Part shown: positions 26,533-35,511 of the stretch, piece after piece | Position numbering within the stretch: position 1 is the first letter of the stretch | Layout: each line of letters begins with the position of its first letter | NCBI RefSeq assembly: GCF_004912145.1 | Contig: NZ_STGT01000002.1 | Location: 868,001 to 932,000 of the forward strand | Direction: 5' to 3' | Origin: Peteryoungia rhizophila | GTDB lineage: Bacteria; Pseudomonadota; Alphaproteobacteria; Rhizobiales; Rhizobiaceae | Length of the DNA: 64,000 bases | Notes under the pieces: model-generated | Told to the model about the DNA's origin: nothing | Databases searched by the model: none | Seen by the model: the letters and a program-made list of their open reading frames with translations, nothing else | Program-made: the position numbers and the translations under genes

Positions 26533-27429
26533 TCAGAAGTTCCAGTTACGTGCTTTGGCGACGATGAAGTCCCTGAAAGCCTTGAGCTTCGCTGCGTTCT
26601 TGATCTCGTCGGGATAGCAGAAATACGTGTCGAATGAGGGGATGTCGGCCGGGATTGCAAGTTGCACGAGACCCGGATCGCGCCCGACGATGTAGTCGGG
26701 CAACATGGCTATGCCGATGCCGAGCAGGCAGGCGCGCTTGATCGAGGTCTGGCTGTTGATCTGCAGATGCGGCATCCGGGCATTGTCGGAAGAGCGACCT
26801 GCCGTTTCCAGCCAGTTGACGTCGAGCAGGTAGTTCGGCGCGGGTTCGCCGAAGGAAATGATCTTGTGGTTGTCCAGGTCCTCGATCGACTGCGGTTCGC
26901 CGTAGCGATTGATGTAGGATGGTGCCGCATAGACATGCATGTGCACGGTGAAGAGCTTGCGCTGGATCAGGTCCGACTGCTGTGGCTGACGGAGACGAAT
27001 GGCGCAGTCGGCATGGCGCATGTTGACGTCCAGTTCCTCGTTGTCGAGGAGCAGCTGGATCGACATTTCCGGATAGAGCTGCAGGAATTCCTGCACCTTG
27101 TCGGTGAGCCAGCCCTGGCCGAGGCCGACCGTGGTCGTGACGCGCAGCTTGCCGCTCGGCTTTTCGGTCGTTTCCGTCAGCTGCATCTTCACGGTCTGCA
27201 GCTTCATCAGAACGTCATGCGCCGTCCGGTAGAGCAACTCGCCCTGTTCGGTGAGGATCAAGCCGCGGGCATGGCGGTGAAAGAGCTTCACCCCGATGTC
27301 CTGTTCCAGAGACGAGACCTGGCGACTGATCGCCGACTGCGAAAGGTGCAGCTTGTCGGCGGCATGGGTGAAGGACCCGGCTTCGGCGGCCGCGTGGAAA
27401 ATGCGCAGTTTGTCCCAGTCCAACGGCAT
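26533..27429 (-). CDS. lsrB: LysR-family regulator LsrB/VtlR
   Basis: The 298-residue LysR protein has the N-terminal helix-turn-helix WDKLRIFHAAAEAGSFTHAA and LSQSAISRQVSSLEQDIG. The effector domain has TTTVGLGQGWLTDKVQEFL and several cysteines (for example Cys142 in HADCAIRL, and IKRACLLG, TYFCYPDE). Its place directly after trxB and next to an AbcR-like sRNA identifies LsrB of Sinorhizobium/Agrobacterium, or VtlR of Brucella. These are needed for redox homeostasis, LPS synthesis, and host interaction through AbcR2 and small proteins. The ATG at 27429 begins MPLDWDKL; one five codons earlier is possible. It lies 21 bases after trxB. Confidence 0.88.
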   Translation of the reverse strand: MPLDWDKLRIFHAAAEAGSFTHAADKLHLSQSAISRQVSSLEQDIGVKLFHRHARGLILTEQGELLYRTAHDVLMKLQTVKMQLTETTEKPSGKLRVTTTVGLGQGWLTDKVQEFLQLYPEMSIQLLLDNEELDVNMRHADCAIRLRQPQQSDLIQRKLFTVHMHVYAAPSYINRYGEPQSIEDLDNHKIISFGEPAPNYLLDVNWLETAGRSSDNARMPHLQINSQTSIKRACLLGIGIAMLPDYIVGRDPGLVQLAIPADIPSFDTYFCYPDEIKNAAKLKAFRDFIVAKARNWNF

Positions 27430-27450
27430 GCCAGCCCCCCTCATGTCGCT

Positions 27451-28428
27451 TTACTCCGCGGCTTGCTGCGTTTCCACCGGGATTGCCGACAGGAAGCGTT
27501 CGGCCTCCAGAGCCGCCATGCATCCCATGCCGGCGGCGGTAATCGCCTGACGGTAGACATCATCGGTCACGTCACCGGCGGCGAAGATACCGGGCACGTC
27601 TGTCGCGGTCGAATCCGGAGCTGTCCAGAGATAGCCGTTGGACTTGATCTTCAGCTTGTCCTTGAACAGTTCGACGGCCGGGGCATGGCCGATGGCGACG
27701 AAGACGCCGTCGATCGGCATGTCGGTGACGGCACCCGTCAACTCGTCCTTCAGCTTCACGCCGGAAACCGATGGCGGCATGGGCGGTTTGGCGGGCGCGC
27801 CTGTGATCTCATCGACCGTGGTGTTCCAGAGAACACGGATGTTGTCCTTCGCAAACAAGCGCTCCTGCAGGATCTTTTCCGAGCGGAAGCTGTCGCGGCG
27901 ATGGACGACCGTGACCGACTTGCAGATATGCGACAGGTAGAGCGCTTCCTCGACGGCCGAATTGCCGCCGCCGACCACGATGACATCCTTGTTGCGATAG
28001 AAGAAGCCGTCGCAGGTGGCGCAGGCGGAGACGCCAAAACCCTGGAAATGCTGTTCGCTTTCGATGCCGAGCCATTTGGCCTTGGCGCCGGTGCAGATGA
28101 TGAGTGTGTCGGCGGTCCAGACCTGACCGCTGTCGGTTGAGACCGTGAAGGGACGGCGGCTGGTGTCGACTTCCGTGACCAGATCGCTGACGATCTCGGT
28201 GCCGACATGGATCGCCTGGTTGAGCATCTGCTCCATCAGCCAGGGGCCCTGGATCGGATCGGCAAAACCCGGATAATTCTCGACATCCGTCGTGATCATC
28301 AACTGGCCACCCTGTTCCATGCCAGCGACCAGAACCGGCTTCAGCATGGCACGGGCAGCATAGATGGCGGCGGTGTAGCCGGCAGGGCCGGAGCCGATGA
28401 TCAGCACCTTCGTGTGGCGGGCAGTCAT
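27451..28428 (-). CDS. trxB: thioredoxin-disulfide reductase
   Basis: TrxB transfers electrons from NADPH through FAD and a Cys pair to thioredoxin in the cytosol. The 325-residue protein has the FAD motif VLIIGSGPAGYTAAIYAARA, the redox centre SACATCDG (Cys136/Cys139), the NADPH motif VVGGGNSAVEEALYL and the C-terminal FAD motif GIFAAGDVTDD. The ATG at 28428 follows AAAGGAAG. It is the first gene of a trxB-lsrB operon, which links thiol redox enzyme and redox-responsive regulator. Confidence 0.97.
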   Translation of the reverse strand: MTARHTKVLIIGSGPAGYTAAIYAARAMLKPVLVAGMEQGGQLMITTDVENYPGFADPIQGPWLMEQMLNQAIHVGTEIVSDLVTEVDTSRRPFTVSTDSGQVWTADTLIICTGAKAKWLGIESEQHFQGFGVSACATCDGFFYRNKDVIVVGGGNSAVEEALYLSHICKSVTVVHRRDSFRSEKILQERLFAKDNIRVLWNTTVDEITGAPAKPPMPPSVSGVKLKDELTGAVTDMPIDGVFVAIGHAPAVELFKDKLKIKSNGYLWTAPDSTATDVPGIFAAGDVTDDVYRQAITAAGMGCMAALEAERFLSAIPVETQQAAE

Positions 28429-28575
28429 GTCGCTTCCTTTCAACGCGCAGTCCTCTATCGACCGGGGCCTCGATATGGGTCTCGTCCGGTCCTCGCGCAA
28501 CTGGCGCCCATTTAGGATCGAAGCGAAGCGCAATTCAAGGCATGGGGGCGCATTAGCAACAGGGCATTGCCCTGC

Positions 28576-28592
28576 CGCGCAATAATTGTGCG
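28576..28592. promoter_or_regulatory. dyad between divergent trxB and lrp, candidate Lrp operator
   Basis: The near-palindrome CGCGCAATAATTGTGCG has a CAAT/ATTG core, and a related ATTGCCAAT element lies at about 28609-28617. Both fall within 90 bases of the lrp start. Lrp-family regulators often autoregulate through A+T-centred dyads. The identity of the binding protein is unproven. Confidence 0.4.
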
Positions 28593-28663
28593 TGAGTGCG
28601 GCTGATTATTGCCAATTGCGCCGGTTGGAGTAGATAACGGACATATCGTCAAAAGGAGCGGCC

Positions 28664-29131
28664 GTGCTCAAGGTAGAACTCGACGCCATCGACCTCAGGA
28701 TCCTCAAGGAACTGCAGCGGGATGGACGGATGACCAATGTGGAACTCTCTGAGCGCGTCGGGATCTCGGCGCCGCCCTGCCTGAGGCGGGTCCGCAAGCT
28801 CGAAGAGGCGGGCGTGATCGAAAGCTATCACGCAGACTTGAATGCCAGTCGGCTGGGCTATGACCTCGTCGCCTTCTGCATGGTGGGGCTGAAGCACCAG
28901 TCCGAGGCCAACCTCAAGGCCTTTGCCGCGGCCACCGACAGCTGGCCGATCGTGCGACAGGCGTGGATGGTCAACGGCGACAGCGACTTCCTGCTGCATT
29001 GCGTGGCGGAGAACCTGACGCGCTTTCAGGACTTCGTCATCGAAGTGCTGACGGCGAATGAGCATGTCGACACTGTCCGGACCATGTTGACGATCCGGCA
29101 GGTGAAGAAGGTCGGCCTGGTAGAGATCTGA
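28664..29131 (+). CDS. lrp: Lrp/AsnC-family transcriptional regulator
   Basis: The 155-residue protein has the Lrp helix-turn-helix (LDAIDLRILKELQRDGRMTN, then LSERVGISAPPCLRRVRKLEEAGVI) and a C-terminal ACT-like effector domain (about 65-150). It starts with GTG, preceded by AGGAG at six bases. It is divergent from trxB and borders the polysaccharide block. As I recall, an lrp homologue flanks the LPS-core genes in Sinorhizobium meliloti as well. Confidence 0.93.
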   Translation: MLKVELDAIDLRILKELQRDGRMTNVELSERVGISAPPCLRRVRKLEEAGVIESYHADLNASRLGYDLVAFCMVGLKHQSEANLKAFAAATDSWPIVRQAWMVNGDSDFLLHCVAENLTRFQDFVIEVLTANEHVDTVRTMLTIRQVKKVGLVEI

Positions 29132-29144
29132 GGGGTTCTGGACC

Positions 29145-29750
29145 TTAGAAATTGCAGATAATGCATACCTGATCGTTGGGTTTTTGCTTTCGCCGGACCC
29201 ATGCCCTTTCCAGTTTATACGCGGGGTCGATCTTCTGAAACAGTGAGAGCCATTGCGCCGGCTCCATTACGGTGAGGTGACTGTGGCCGTCATCATAGCA
29301 CGCGATGACGTGGAAATTGTGCCGCGCACGAGAATGTAGCTTTGCCACTACGCTTTCCACGACGGAAGGCTCGAAATGCTCAAGGACATCGCCTGAACAT
29401 ATCAGGTCCGCCGACGGTATCTCGTCTTTGGTGACGTCCGCTCGTTGAACCTTTGCATTGTCCGGCAGGGCTCCGATCATTGGGGAGACTGCCCAGTCCA
29501 GTCCGGTCGCCGTCTCCACGTGCTGGGCGACGGCTTTGAGAAATCTGGCGTTCCCGCATCCAATCTCGACCACGCTCTTGGGCGAGCATGTCAGAAGTCT
29601 AGCCATCTCCGGTACTAGCCAATTGTTTTCTTGATACGCTCGGTTTTCCTCGTGCAGCTTTTGATAGTATTCTGCTTGCATCACCTGTTCGGTGCTGGGT
29701 CTTTTGTAGAGCCCCAGAAGCTTCCTAACCGATTTAACGATCCCCATCAT
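29145..29750 (-). CDS. class I SAM-dependent methyltransferase in the polysaccharide block
   Basis: The roughly 200-residue protein has SAM-binding motif I (SVVEIGCGNARFLKAV), an acidic loop (GLDWAVSPM) and motif IV (ADLICSGDVLEHF). That is a type 11/23 methyltransferase fold. The C-terminus has VRRKQKPNDQVCIICNF. Its place directly after the capsule-like glycosyltransferase suggests it methylates a surface sugar or lipid-linked intermediate, which is inferred. Base composition is less G+C-rich than the flanking core genes. The start is one of two tandem ATGs (29750 or 29747) after AAGGGGG. Confidence 0.78.
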   Translation of the reverse strand: MMGIVKSVRKLLGLYKRPSTEQVMQAEYYQKLHEENRAYQENNWLVPEMARLLTCSPKSVVEIGCGNARFLKAVAQHVETATGLDWAVSPMIGALPDNAKVQRADVTKDEIPSADLICSGDVLEHFEPSVVESVVAKLHSRARHNFHVIACYDDGHSHLTVMEPAQWLSLFQKIDPAYKLERAWVRRKQKPNDQVCIICNF

Positions 29751-29797
29751 TTCCCCCTTGGACCGCACCCCTGCAGTCTTTTCGCCTTAAGCCCCTG

Positions 29798-30991
29798 TCA
29801 CCGCTGCAAGATCCACGTCTTGTAGGCCGCGGTCAGACGCGAATGTTCATCGATCCCATTAGCTCGGGAGCTGAGTGCATTCAATATATCAGCATCACCC
29901 TTGCGGACATCCCCACGCAAGAGAAAGACGTTGTGCACGTATCGAATGAAGGCGTTGATCACCGTGGTGTTCGGCGTCCAGCTTTCGATCGCAACCAGCG
30001 CGGCGTGGAGCTCTTGCTCGTTTCGACACTGCAGCACCATCCCCTCGACATTGTAGGGCGCGTTGCCCAACGTAATCACCTTCTTGCCGAGTAGGAGACT
30101 CTCAAGACCTACCGTCGAATTCACCGTCAGCACCGCCTCGGCACCTTCGATCAGCAGTCTTGTTTCATTGTGGTTTGCGAACAGGATGCGGGGGTGACGG
30201 CTAATCTGCTGCTGGATCGACAGCGGGAAGCTAGGATGCTCCTTCACTACAAAATGGCGTTCCGGAAAGCGCTCCGCCTGCTCGTAGATTACTTGATACA
30301 AGTGCCTCATGTCGGAGATCCATGGCGAGTGCTTGAGGATCTGCATGTCGCTTGGCACCTGCATCGGCACGAACATGTAGCGGGGCGGTGTCTCGACCTG
30401 GTTGGTAGCTTTCTGCTTGGACGGACGTTTCACGAGTTCTTGCGGGCGCTCATCCGAAATCTTGTCGGCCACCCACTCGTAGAATGCGTGGTCGCGGGGG
30501 AGCGTACTGTCGAAGTTGATGCCGGCGGTGTCTGCCTGGCTGGTTCCGGGAAAGAAGCCATTCTCTAGCACGAGCGTCTCACGTCGAAGGGTTTCGCTCA
30601 CTGCCTTGGCGATCGAGTCAGGCATCAGGTAGCCGTTGAAGACCAGCGCCTTTGCTTGCGGATGATCCTCGAAGTAGGCGGCGACCAAAGCCGCCTGCAA
30701 ACGGGCCCGCGACAACAGGAAAAAGCGGTAGGTGTTCCGGACAGGTGTGATCGAAAACAGCTGTGGCAGGCGGATCTGTCTGCGCATCAGGTTCCTGTCG
30801 ACGAGGTAACCCGGATCAGGGACAGCGTTCGTTCCGATCAGCGCCGACAGAAATCCCTTCATGCCGCGTCTTTTCATCAAGCTGCTGCAGATGTATGTGA
30901 GCCTCGTCGGTATCGGCAAGATCCGCCCTGCTGAATGGCGGCTCAATGTACCCAACTGTTTCGTATGGCAGATGAATTCAACGTCACTCAT
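29798..30991 (-). CDS. capsular polysaccharide synthesis (KpsS/LipB-like) protein
   Basis: The 397-residue protein carries the C-terminal signature of Capsule_synth proteins: HFVVKEHPSFPLSI, HNETRLLIEGAEAVLTVNST, then VGLESLLLGKKVITLG. KpsS/KpsC relatives are Kdo transferases that build the poly-Kdo linker of group 2 capsules. In an LPS-core context it may add Kdo or another acidic sugar. Its start overlaps the end of the LpsB gene by eight bases, so both are translated together. Codon and base composition is somewhat less G+C-rich than the neighbours, consistent with horizontally exchanged surface-antigen genes. Confidence 0.78.
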   Translation of the reverse strand: MSDVEFICHTKQLGTLSRHSAGRILPIPTRLTYICSSLMKRRGMKGFLSALIGTNAVPDPGYLVDRNLMRRQIRLPQLFSITPVRNTYRFFLLSRARLQAALVAAYFEDHPQAKALVFNGYLMPDSIAKAVSETLRRETLVLENGFFPGTSQADTAGINFDSTLPRDHAFYEWVADKISDERPQELVKRPSKQKATNQVETPPRYMFVPMQVPSDMQILKHSPWISDMRHLYQVIYEQAERFPERHFVVKEHPSFPLSIQQQISRHPRILFANHNETRLLIEGAEAVLTVNSTVGLESLLLGKKVITLGNAPYNVEGMVLQCRNEQELHAALVAIESWTPNTTVINAFIRYVHNVFLLRGDVRKGDADILNALSSRANGIDEHSRLTAAYKTWILQR

Positions 30992-32051
30992 GCGTCGCTA
31001 CCATTAGCTGCTGGATGAGGCTGTCATAAACATCACACAGCGCTCGCGCTTCGCGCTCAAGCCCGAAATTAGCCACGACATAGTCGCGACCCTTACGGCC
31101 GGCTTCTTTGGCTTTCTGCGGCTGCAGGAAGGCCGCAATTGCGTCTCGCAGTTTTTCATAGTCCCCGGCCGGGACAACCGCTCCGGTTTCCCCTTCGATG
31201 ATCATCTCCGCATAGGCGCCGGCATCGCTTGCGACCACGGCGGTCCCCGAGGCCATGGCCTCGAGTGGCGTCAGGCCGAAACCCTCATTGCGTGACGGAG
31301 CGACGTAAAGTGTCAACCGCTGGTACCAGGGCTTGATGTCGTCGACTTCGCCGAGGAAACGGATGCGGTCGGTCAGTCCGGCAGACGCGATGACTGCCTT
31401 GAGCTGATCGGCGAAGCCCGAATGCTCGGTGCTGATCCGCCCTGAGATGACTGCCGTCCATTCCGGATGTTGCGGCAAGAGTTCGATCATAGCTCGAACG
31501 AAGAGGTCTGTGCCCTTCTGGTGGCGGACGCGGCCGAAGCAACCGATGAGAAGCCGGCCCCTCAGATCCTCGGGATTGGTCGTGTCGGTCTTTTCGGACG
31601 GGTGGAAAAGCTCAAGGTCCACACCATGACGAATGACGGTGTGAGGTACTTTGAGGAACGAACCAGACTTTGCATTGGTCGCAACGACGGCGTCCATTTT
31701 CGAGATCAGCCAGCGGGTGTAGCGGCTGTGATGCCGCTGAGCTGCAGACGTGAAGAGCAGCTTGAGCGGCATGCGAAAGACGTCGCGCAATATCAGGCCG
31801 ACCAGCATTTCGTTGTTGCGGCGGGCATGCCAAACGCGCGCGGTGGCGGCACTCGGACTCTTCCAGAGGCCGGGCAGCTGTGCCCAGCGCATTTTCGGCA
31901 AATGCGCCGGCAGCCCAGGACCTAGCGTCAGAATGCCGAGGCCCTGGCGGCGCTGCTCCGGAATGAGCTGAATCACGGTCGAGGTCACCCCGGAAAGGCG
32001 CCGCTTGAAATGCGGCGCGATTACCGTGATCTCGTCGAGGGATTGCGCCAC
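30984..32051 (-). CDS. lpsB: LPS core mannosyltransferase LpsB (GT4)
   Basis: The 355-residue glycosyltransferase begins MAQSLDEITVIAPHFKRRLSGVT, a stretch I recognise from rhizobial LpsB. It carries the GT-B retaining signature LIGCFGRVRHQKGTDLFVRA and an E-x7-E motif in NEGFGLTPLEAMASG. LpsB transfers mannose to the inner LPS core from a nucleotide sugar in the cytoplasm. I choose the GTG at 32051 (AAGG nine bases upstream); the frame is open further up but unlike the family. It follows greA after 22 bases and leads the leftward block lpsB, KpsS-like, methyltransferase. Confidence 0.85.
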   Translation of the reverse strand: MAQSLDEITVIAPHFKRRLSGVTSTVIQLIPEQRRQGLGILTLGPGLPAHLPKMRWAQLPGLWKSPSAATARVWHARRNNEMLVGLILRDVFRMPLKLLFTSAAQRHHSRYTRWLISKMDAVVATNAKSGSFLKVPHTVIRHGVDLELFHPSEKTDTTNPEDLRGRLLIGCFGRVRHQKGTDLFVRAMIELLPQHPEWTAVISGRISTEHSGFADQLKAVIASAGLTDRIRFLGEVDDIKPWYQRLTLYVAPSRNEGFGLTPLEAMASGTAVVASDAGAYAEMIIEGETGAVVPAGDYEKLRDAIAAFLQPQKAKEAGRKGRDYVVANFGLEREARALCDVYDSLIQQLMVATHE

Positions 32052-32073
32052 AGAGGAGCCCTTCCGGCCTAGA

Positions 32074-32550
32074 TCAGCCCCACTTGACCGCGAGGATCTC
32101 GTAGGCCTTGGAGCCACCAGGGGCGACGACTTCGATGCTGTCGCCGGCTTCCTTGCCGATCAGCGCGCGCGCAATCGGGGAGGAGATCGAGATGCGGCCA
32201 GCCTTCACGTCGGCTTCCTGGTCGCCGACGATCTGGTAGGTCTTCTCTTCGTCGGTGTCTTCGTCCATCAGCTTGACGGTGGCGCCGAACTTGATCTTGG
32301 AGCCGGACATCTTTGAGAGATCGATGACCTCTGCGCGGGCGACCAGGTCTTCCAGTTCGCCGACGCGACCTTCGTTGTGGCTCTGCGCTTCCTTGGCTGC
32401 GTGATATTCCGCATTTTCTGAAAGGTCGCCATGGGCGCGCGCCTCTGCAATCGCCTCGATGATGCGCGGACGCTCCTCCTGCTGGCGCCAGCGCAACTCT
32501 TCGTTGAGCCTGACGAAGCCGTTCTGCGTCATCGGTACCTTGTCTACCAT
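32074..32550 (-). CDS. greA: transcription elongation factor GreA
   Basis: The 158-residue protein has the N-terminal coiled coil ([20 protein letters not shown]) with the tip [15 protein letters not shown], whose acidic residues enter the RNA polymerase channel. The FKBP-like C-terminal domain includes [27 protein letters not shown] and [10 protein letters not shown]. GreA stimulates cleavage of backtracked transcripts. GAAGAGGAA precedes the ATG at 32550. greA next to LPS-core genes is the arrangement I know from Sinorhizobium. Confidence 0.96.
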   Translation of the reverse strand: MVDKVPMTQNGFVRLNEELRWRQQEERPRIIEAIAEARAHGDLSENAEYHAAKEAQSHNEGRVGELEDLVARAEVIDLSKMSGSKIKFGATVKLMDEDTDEEKTYQIVGDQEADVKAGRISISSPIARALIGKEAGDSIEVVAPGGSKAYEILAVKWG

Positions 32551-32816
32551 TTCCTCTTCCTTCGTCTTCATGGCCGCAAAGCGGGCACAAAAGAAAACAG
32601 GTTCCGAAGCGAAGCTGCGGAACCAGTCACAAATCAGGTTGGTGACAACTATAGCAGAATGGTCAGCGGAATTTCCAGAGTTTTCGACATTCGATCCCCG
32701 GTGGTATTGGGAATTCAAGAAAAAGTAATTGTATCAGTCTCTTGGTGAGGCGATGGACGGAATGTCGCAGGCTGGTTCCTTGACGAACGCCAACAGAACA
32801 TTTAGTGAACATAGAT

Positions 32817-34046
32817 ATGAAGAAGTCGCTCAAAGAACGTCTCGCCATTCTCTCCGATGCTGCGAAATACGATGCCTCCTGCGCTTCGAGCGGGACCACG
32901 AAGCGCGACTCTTCGGCCTCTGGCGGCCTCGGTTCGACGGAGGGATCCGGCATATGCCACGCCTATGCGCCTGACGGACGTTGCATCTCGCTGTTGAAGA
33001 TCCTGCTGACGAATTTCTGCATCTATGACTGCGCCTATTGCATCAATCGTTCTTCGAGCAATGTCGAACGGGCGCGCTTCACGCCGGACGAGGTGGTGTG
33101 GCTGACGATCGAATTCTATCGGCGCAACTATATCGAGGGCCTGTTCCTGTCGTCGGGAATCATCCGCTCGTCGGACGACACGATGGCGGAGATGGTCAAG
33201 GTCGCGAGCGATCTCAGAACCAAGCATGACTTCCGTGGCTATATCCATCTGAAGACGATCCCGGAGGCTTCCGCGCATCTGGTGGAGGAGGCGGGGCTTT
33301 ATGCCGACCGCCTGTCGATCAACATCGAATTGCCGACCGATCACGGCCTGGAGCGCTACGCGCCGGAAAAGCGGCCCGTGAACATCCGACGCTCGATGGC
33401 GGATCTGCGGCTCAAGATCGACGAGGCACGAGAGCCTACGCATACCGGTCGGCGCAAGAAGTTCGTGCCGGGCGGGCAGAGCACGCAGATGATTGTGGGG
33501 GCCGATGGCGCCGATGACGCCACGATCCTCGGTTCGAGTGCGCGGCTTTACAGCTCCTATGGATTGAAGCGCGTCTATTATTCCGCTTTCAGCCCGATAC
33601 CGGACAGCTCGAAAAACCTGCCGCTGATCAAGCCACCCTTGATGCGGGAGCATCGCCTCTATCAGGCCGACTGGCTTTATCGTTTCTACGGTTTCTCGGT
33701 CGAGGAGATCTCGTCGATCGGGCAGGGTGGCATGCTCGACCTGGAACTGGATCCAAAGCTTGCCTGGGCACTCGCCAACCGCGATCGCTTTCCCGTCGAC
33801 GTCAACAAGGCCGATCGCGAGACGTTGCTGCGTGTGCCGGGTTTCGGCACAAAGACCGTCAAAGGGCTTCTCTCAGCCCGCCGTCATCGGCGGGTGCGGC
33901 TGGAAGATCTGGCGCGGCTCGGCGTGTCGCTGAAGAAGGTCCGGTCCTTCATCGTCGCGGAGGGCTGGTCGCCCAATCACAGCCTCGATCGATCGGATCT
34001 TCGCGCTGTCTTCGCGCCGCCAGCCGAACAATTGTCGCTGTTCTGA
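32817..34046 (+). CDS. putative DNA modification/repair radical SAM protein (UDG-linked)
   Basis: The 409-residue protein binds a [4Fe-4S] cluster through a CxxxCxxC motif, NFCIYDCAYC (Cys68, Cys72, Cys75), inside a radical SAM barrel. An N-terminal segment has SGTTKR and ICHAYAPDGRC. The C-terminus has a helix-hairpin-helix DNA-binding motif (VDVNKADRETLLRVPGFGTK) and ends in QLSLF. It matches radical SAM proteins regularly paired with a UDG-family protein. The reaction is unknown. The gene overlaps the UdgX fusion by one base (TGATG). The start is uncertain: ATG 32817 or GTG 32805, neither with a strong ribosome site. Confidence 0.9.
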   Translation: MKKSLKERLAILSDAAKYDASCASSGTTKRDSSASGGLGSTEGSGICHAYAPDGRCISLLKILLTNFCIYDCAYCINRSSSNVERARFTPDEVVWLTIEFYRRNYIEGLFLSSGIIRSSDDTMAEMVKVASDLRTKHDFRGYIHLKTIPEASAHLVEEAGLYADRLSINIELPTDHGLERYAPEKRPVNIRRSMADLRLKIDEAREPTHTGRRKKFVPGGQSTQMIVGADGADDATILGSSARLYSSYGLKRVYYSAFSPIPDSSKNLPLIKPPLMREHRLYQADWLYRFYGFSVEEISSIGQGGMLDLELDPKLAWALANRDRFPVDVNKADRETLLRVPGFGTKTVKGLLSARRHRRVRLEDLARLGVSLKKVRSFIVAEGWSPNHSLDRSDLRAVFAPPAEQLSLF

Positions 34047-35506
34047 TGCGGACGGTGACGCTCGATGGGCGCGGTGATTTCGGTGAGTGGCGGGACGCTG
34101 CCCGACGGTTGCTGGTCGATGCGATCACGCCGGAGGAGGTGGGCTGGCAGTTGTCGGGGCAGGGCGGAGATCTGTTCGGGGTCGTTGGAGAGGCGGAGCC
34201 TGGGCAAACTGCACCGTCCGAAATGGTTGTGCCCAAAGGTTTCATCGAGGCCGCAGAAACGGCGATCTGCCATTCGGATCCGGATCGGTTTTCCCTTCTC
34301 TACCGCATCCTTTGGCGGTTGCAAGGTGAGCGAAACTTGCTGCACGTGACGTCCGACGCCGACGTCTCGCAGCTCGTGCGACTGATCAAGAACGTGAGGC
34401 GTGACAGCCACAAGATGAAGGCTTTCGTGCGGTTTCGCGAAGTGGAGGCGGTGCAGGCCGGGCGGCGGCGCTTCGTCGCCTGGTTCGAGCCGGAGCATTT
34501 CATCGTCTCGCGCACAGCCGGATTCTTCCAGCGGCGCTTTACCGACATGGACTGGCTGATTGCCACGCCGAAGGGTTCGGCGGCCTGGAACGGGGAGATG
34601 TTGAAGACGTCGCGCGAGCCTGCCGGTCGGCCGGAGGGCGAGGACGAAACGGACGAGCTGTGGCGCACCTATTTCGCCAATATCTTCAATCCGGCACGGG
34701 TCAAGATCCGGGCGATGCAGTCGGAAATGCCGAAGAAATATTGGAAGAACATGCCGGAGGCCTCGCTGATCCCGGATTTGATCGCGGGAGCGGAGCGTCG
34801 TGTCGCCGAAATGGCGGCGCGGCAGGCGAGCCAGCCGCCGGCCTTTCACGAGCGGTTGCAGGCGCATTGGCGTGGACGGGACGAAGAGGAAGCTCCTGAT
34901 CTTTCTCCACTGGAACGTTTGCGGGAGGAGGCTGCGCAGTGCACGCGCTGTCCACTGCACTGCCAAGCCACGCAGACGGTGTTTGGCGAGGGACCTGCCG
35001 ATGCCGAGATCCTGTTCGTCGGCGAACAACCGGGCGATACCGAGGATCTGGCCGGACGGCCCTTTATCGGTCCCGCCGGCCGGGTCTTCGATGAGGCAGT
35101 GGAGGCGGCCGGGATTGATCGGACCCAGGTCTACGTCACCAATGCGGTCAAGCACTTCAAATATGAGCGGCGCGGCAAGCGGCGCATCCATATGCGGCCC
35201 GATGCGGGTGAGGTCGCACATTGTCGCTGGTGGGTGGCGAAGGAGATCGAGATCATCCGGCCACGCATCGTCGTGGCGCTGGGCGCCACCGCCTATCTCT
35301 CGCTGACGGGCGAAAGCCGGCCGATCGCTGAGGTGCGCGGCATGCCGATTCCGATGCAGGAGGACCGCATGTTGCTCGTCACCACCCATCCCGCCGCGAT
35401 TTTGAGAATGCCCGCCGAGGACCTCAAGGCACGCAGCCTCGAGGCTTTTCGGTCAGATCTTCAAGGCGTGCGGCGGCTTTTCGACACGCTGCCAGCCCCT
35501 TCATGA
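34046..35506 (+). CDS. DUF4130-UdgX fusion, uracil-DNA-capturing protein
   Basis: The 486-residue protein has two parts. Residues 1-245 form the DUF4130 domain (FVAWFEPEHFIVSRTAGFFQ, FTDMDWLIATPKGSA). Residues 285-480 form a family 4-like uracil-DNA glycosylase with iron-sulfur cysteines (CTRCPLHC, later HCRWW), motif A as GEQPGDTEDLAGRPFIGPAG and motif B around TTHPAAILR. It carries the UdgX loop KRRIH with His382, the residue that in mycobacterial UdgX stays covalently bound to the uracil-derived abasic site. It is overlapped by the radical SAM gene; together they probably act on damaged or modified DNA. Confidence 0.9.
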   Translation: MRTVTLDGRGDFGEWRDAARRLLVDAITPEEVGWQLSGQGGDLFGVVGEAEPGQTAPSEMVVPKGFIEAAETAICHSDPDRFSLLYRILWRLQGERNLLHVTSDADVSQLVRLIKNVRRDSHKMKAFVRFREVEAVQAGRRRFVAWFEPEHFIVSRTAGFFQRRFTDMDWLIATPKGSAAWNGEMLKTSREPAGRPEGEDETDELWRTYFANIFNPARVKIRAMQSEMPKKYWKNMPEASLIPDLIAGAERRVAEMAARQASQPPAFHERLQAHWRGRDEEEAPDLSPLERLREEAAQCTRCPLHCQATQTVFGEGPADAEILFVGEQPGDTEDLAGRPFIGPAGRVFDEAVEAAGIDRTQVYVTNAVKHFKYERRGKRRIHMRPDAGEVAHCRWWVAKEIEIIRPRIVVALGATAYLSLTGESRPIAEVRGMPIPMQEDRMLLVTTHPAAILRMPAEDLKARSLEAFRSDLQGVRRLFDTLPAPS

Positions 35507-35511
35507 CGGTT

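Noticed and set aside
26268..26567. 99-codon plus-strand frame across the sRNA locus
   Set aside because: Repetitive low-quality product, no ribosome site, and the region has RNA signals on the minus strand.
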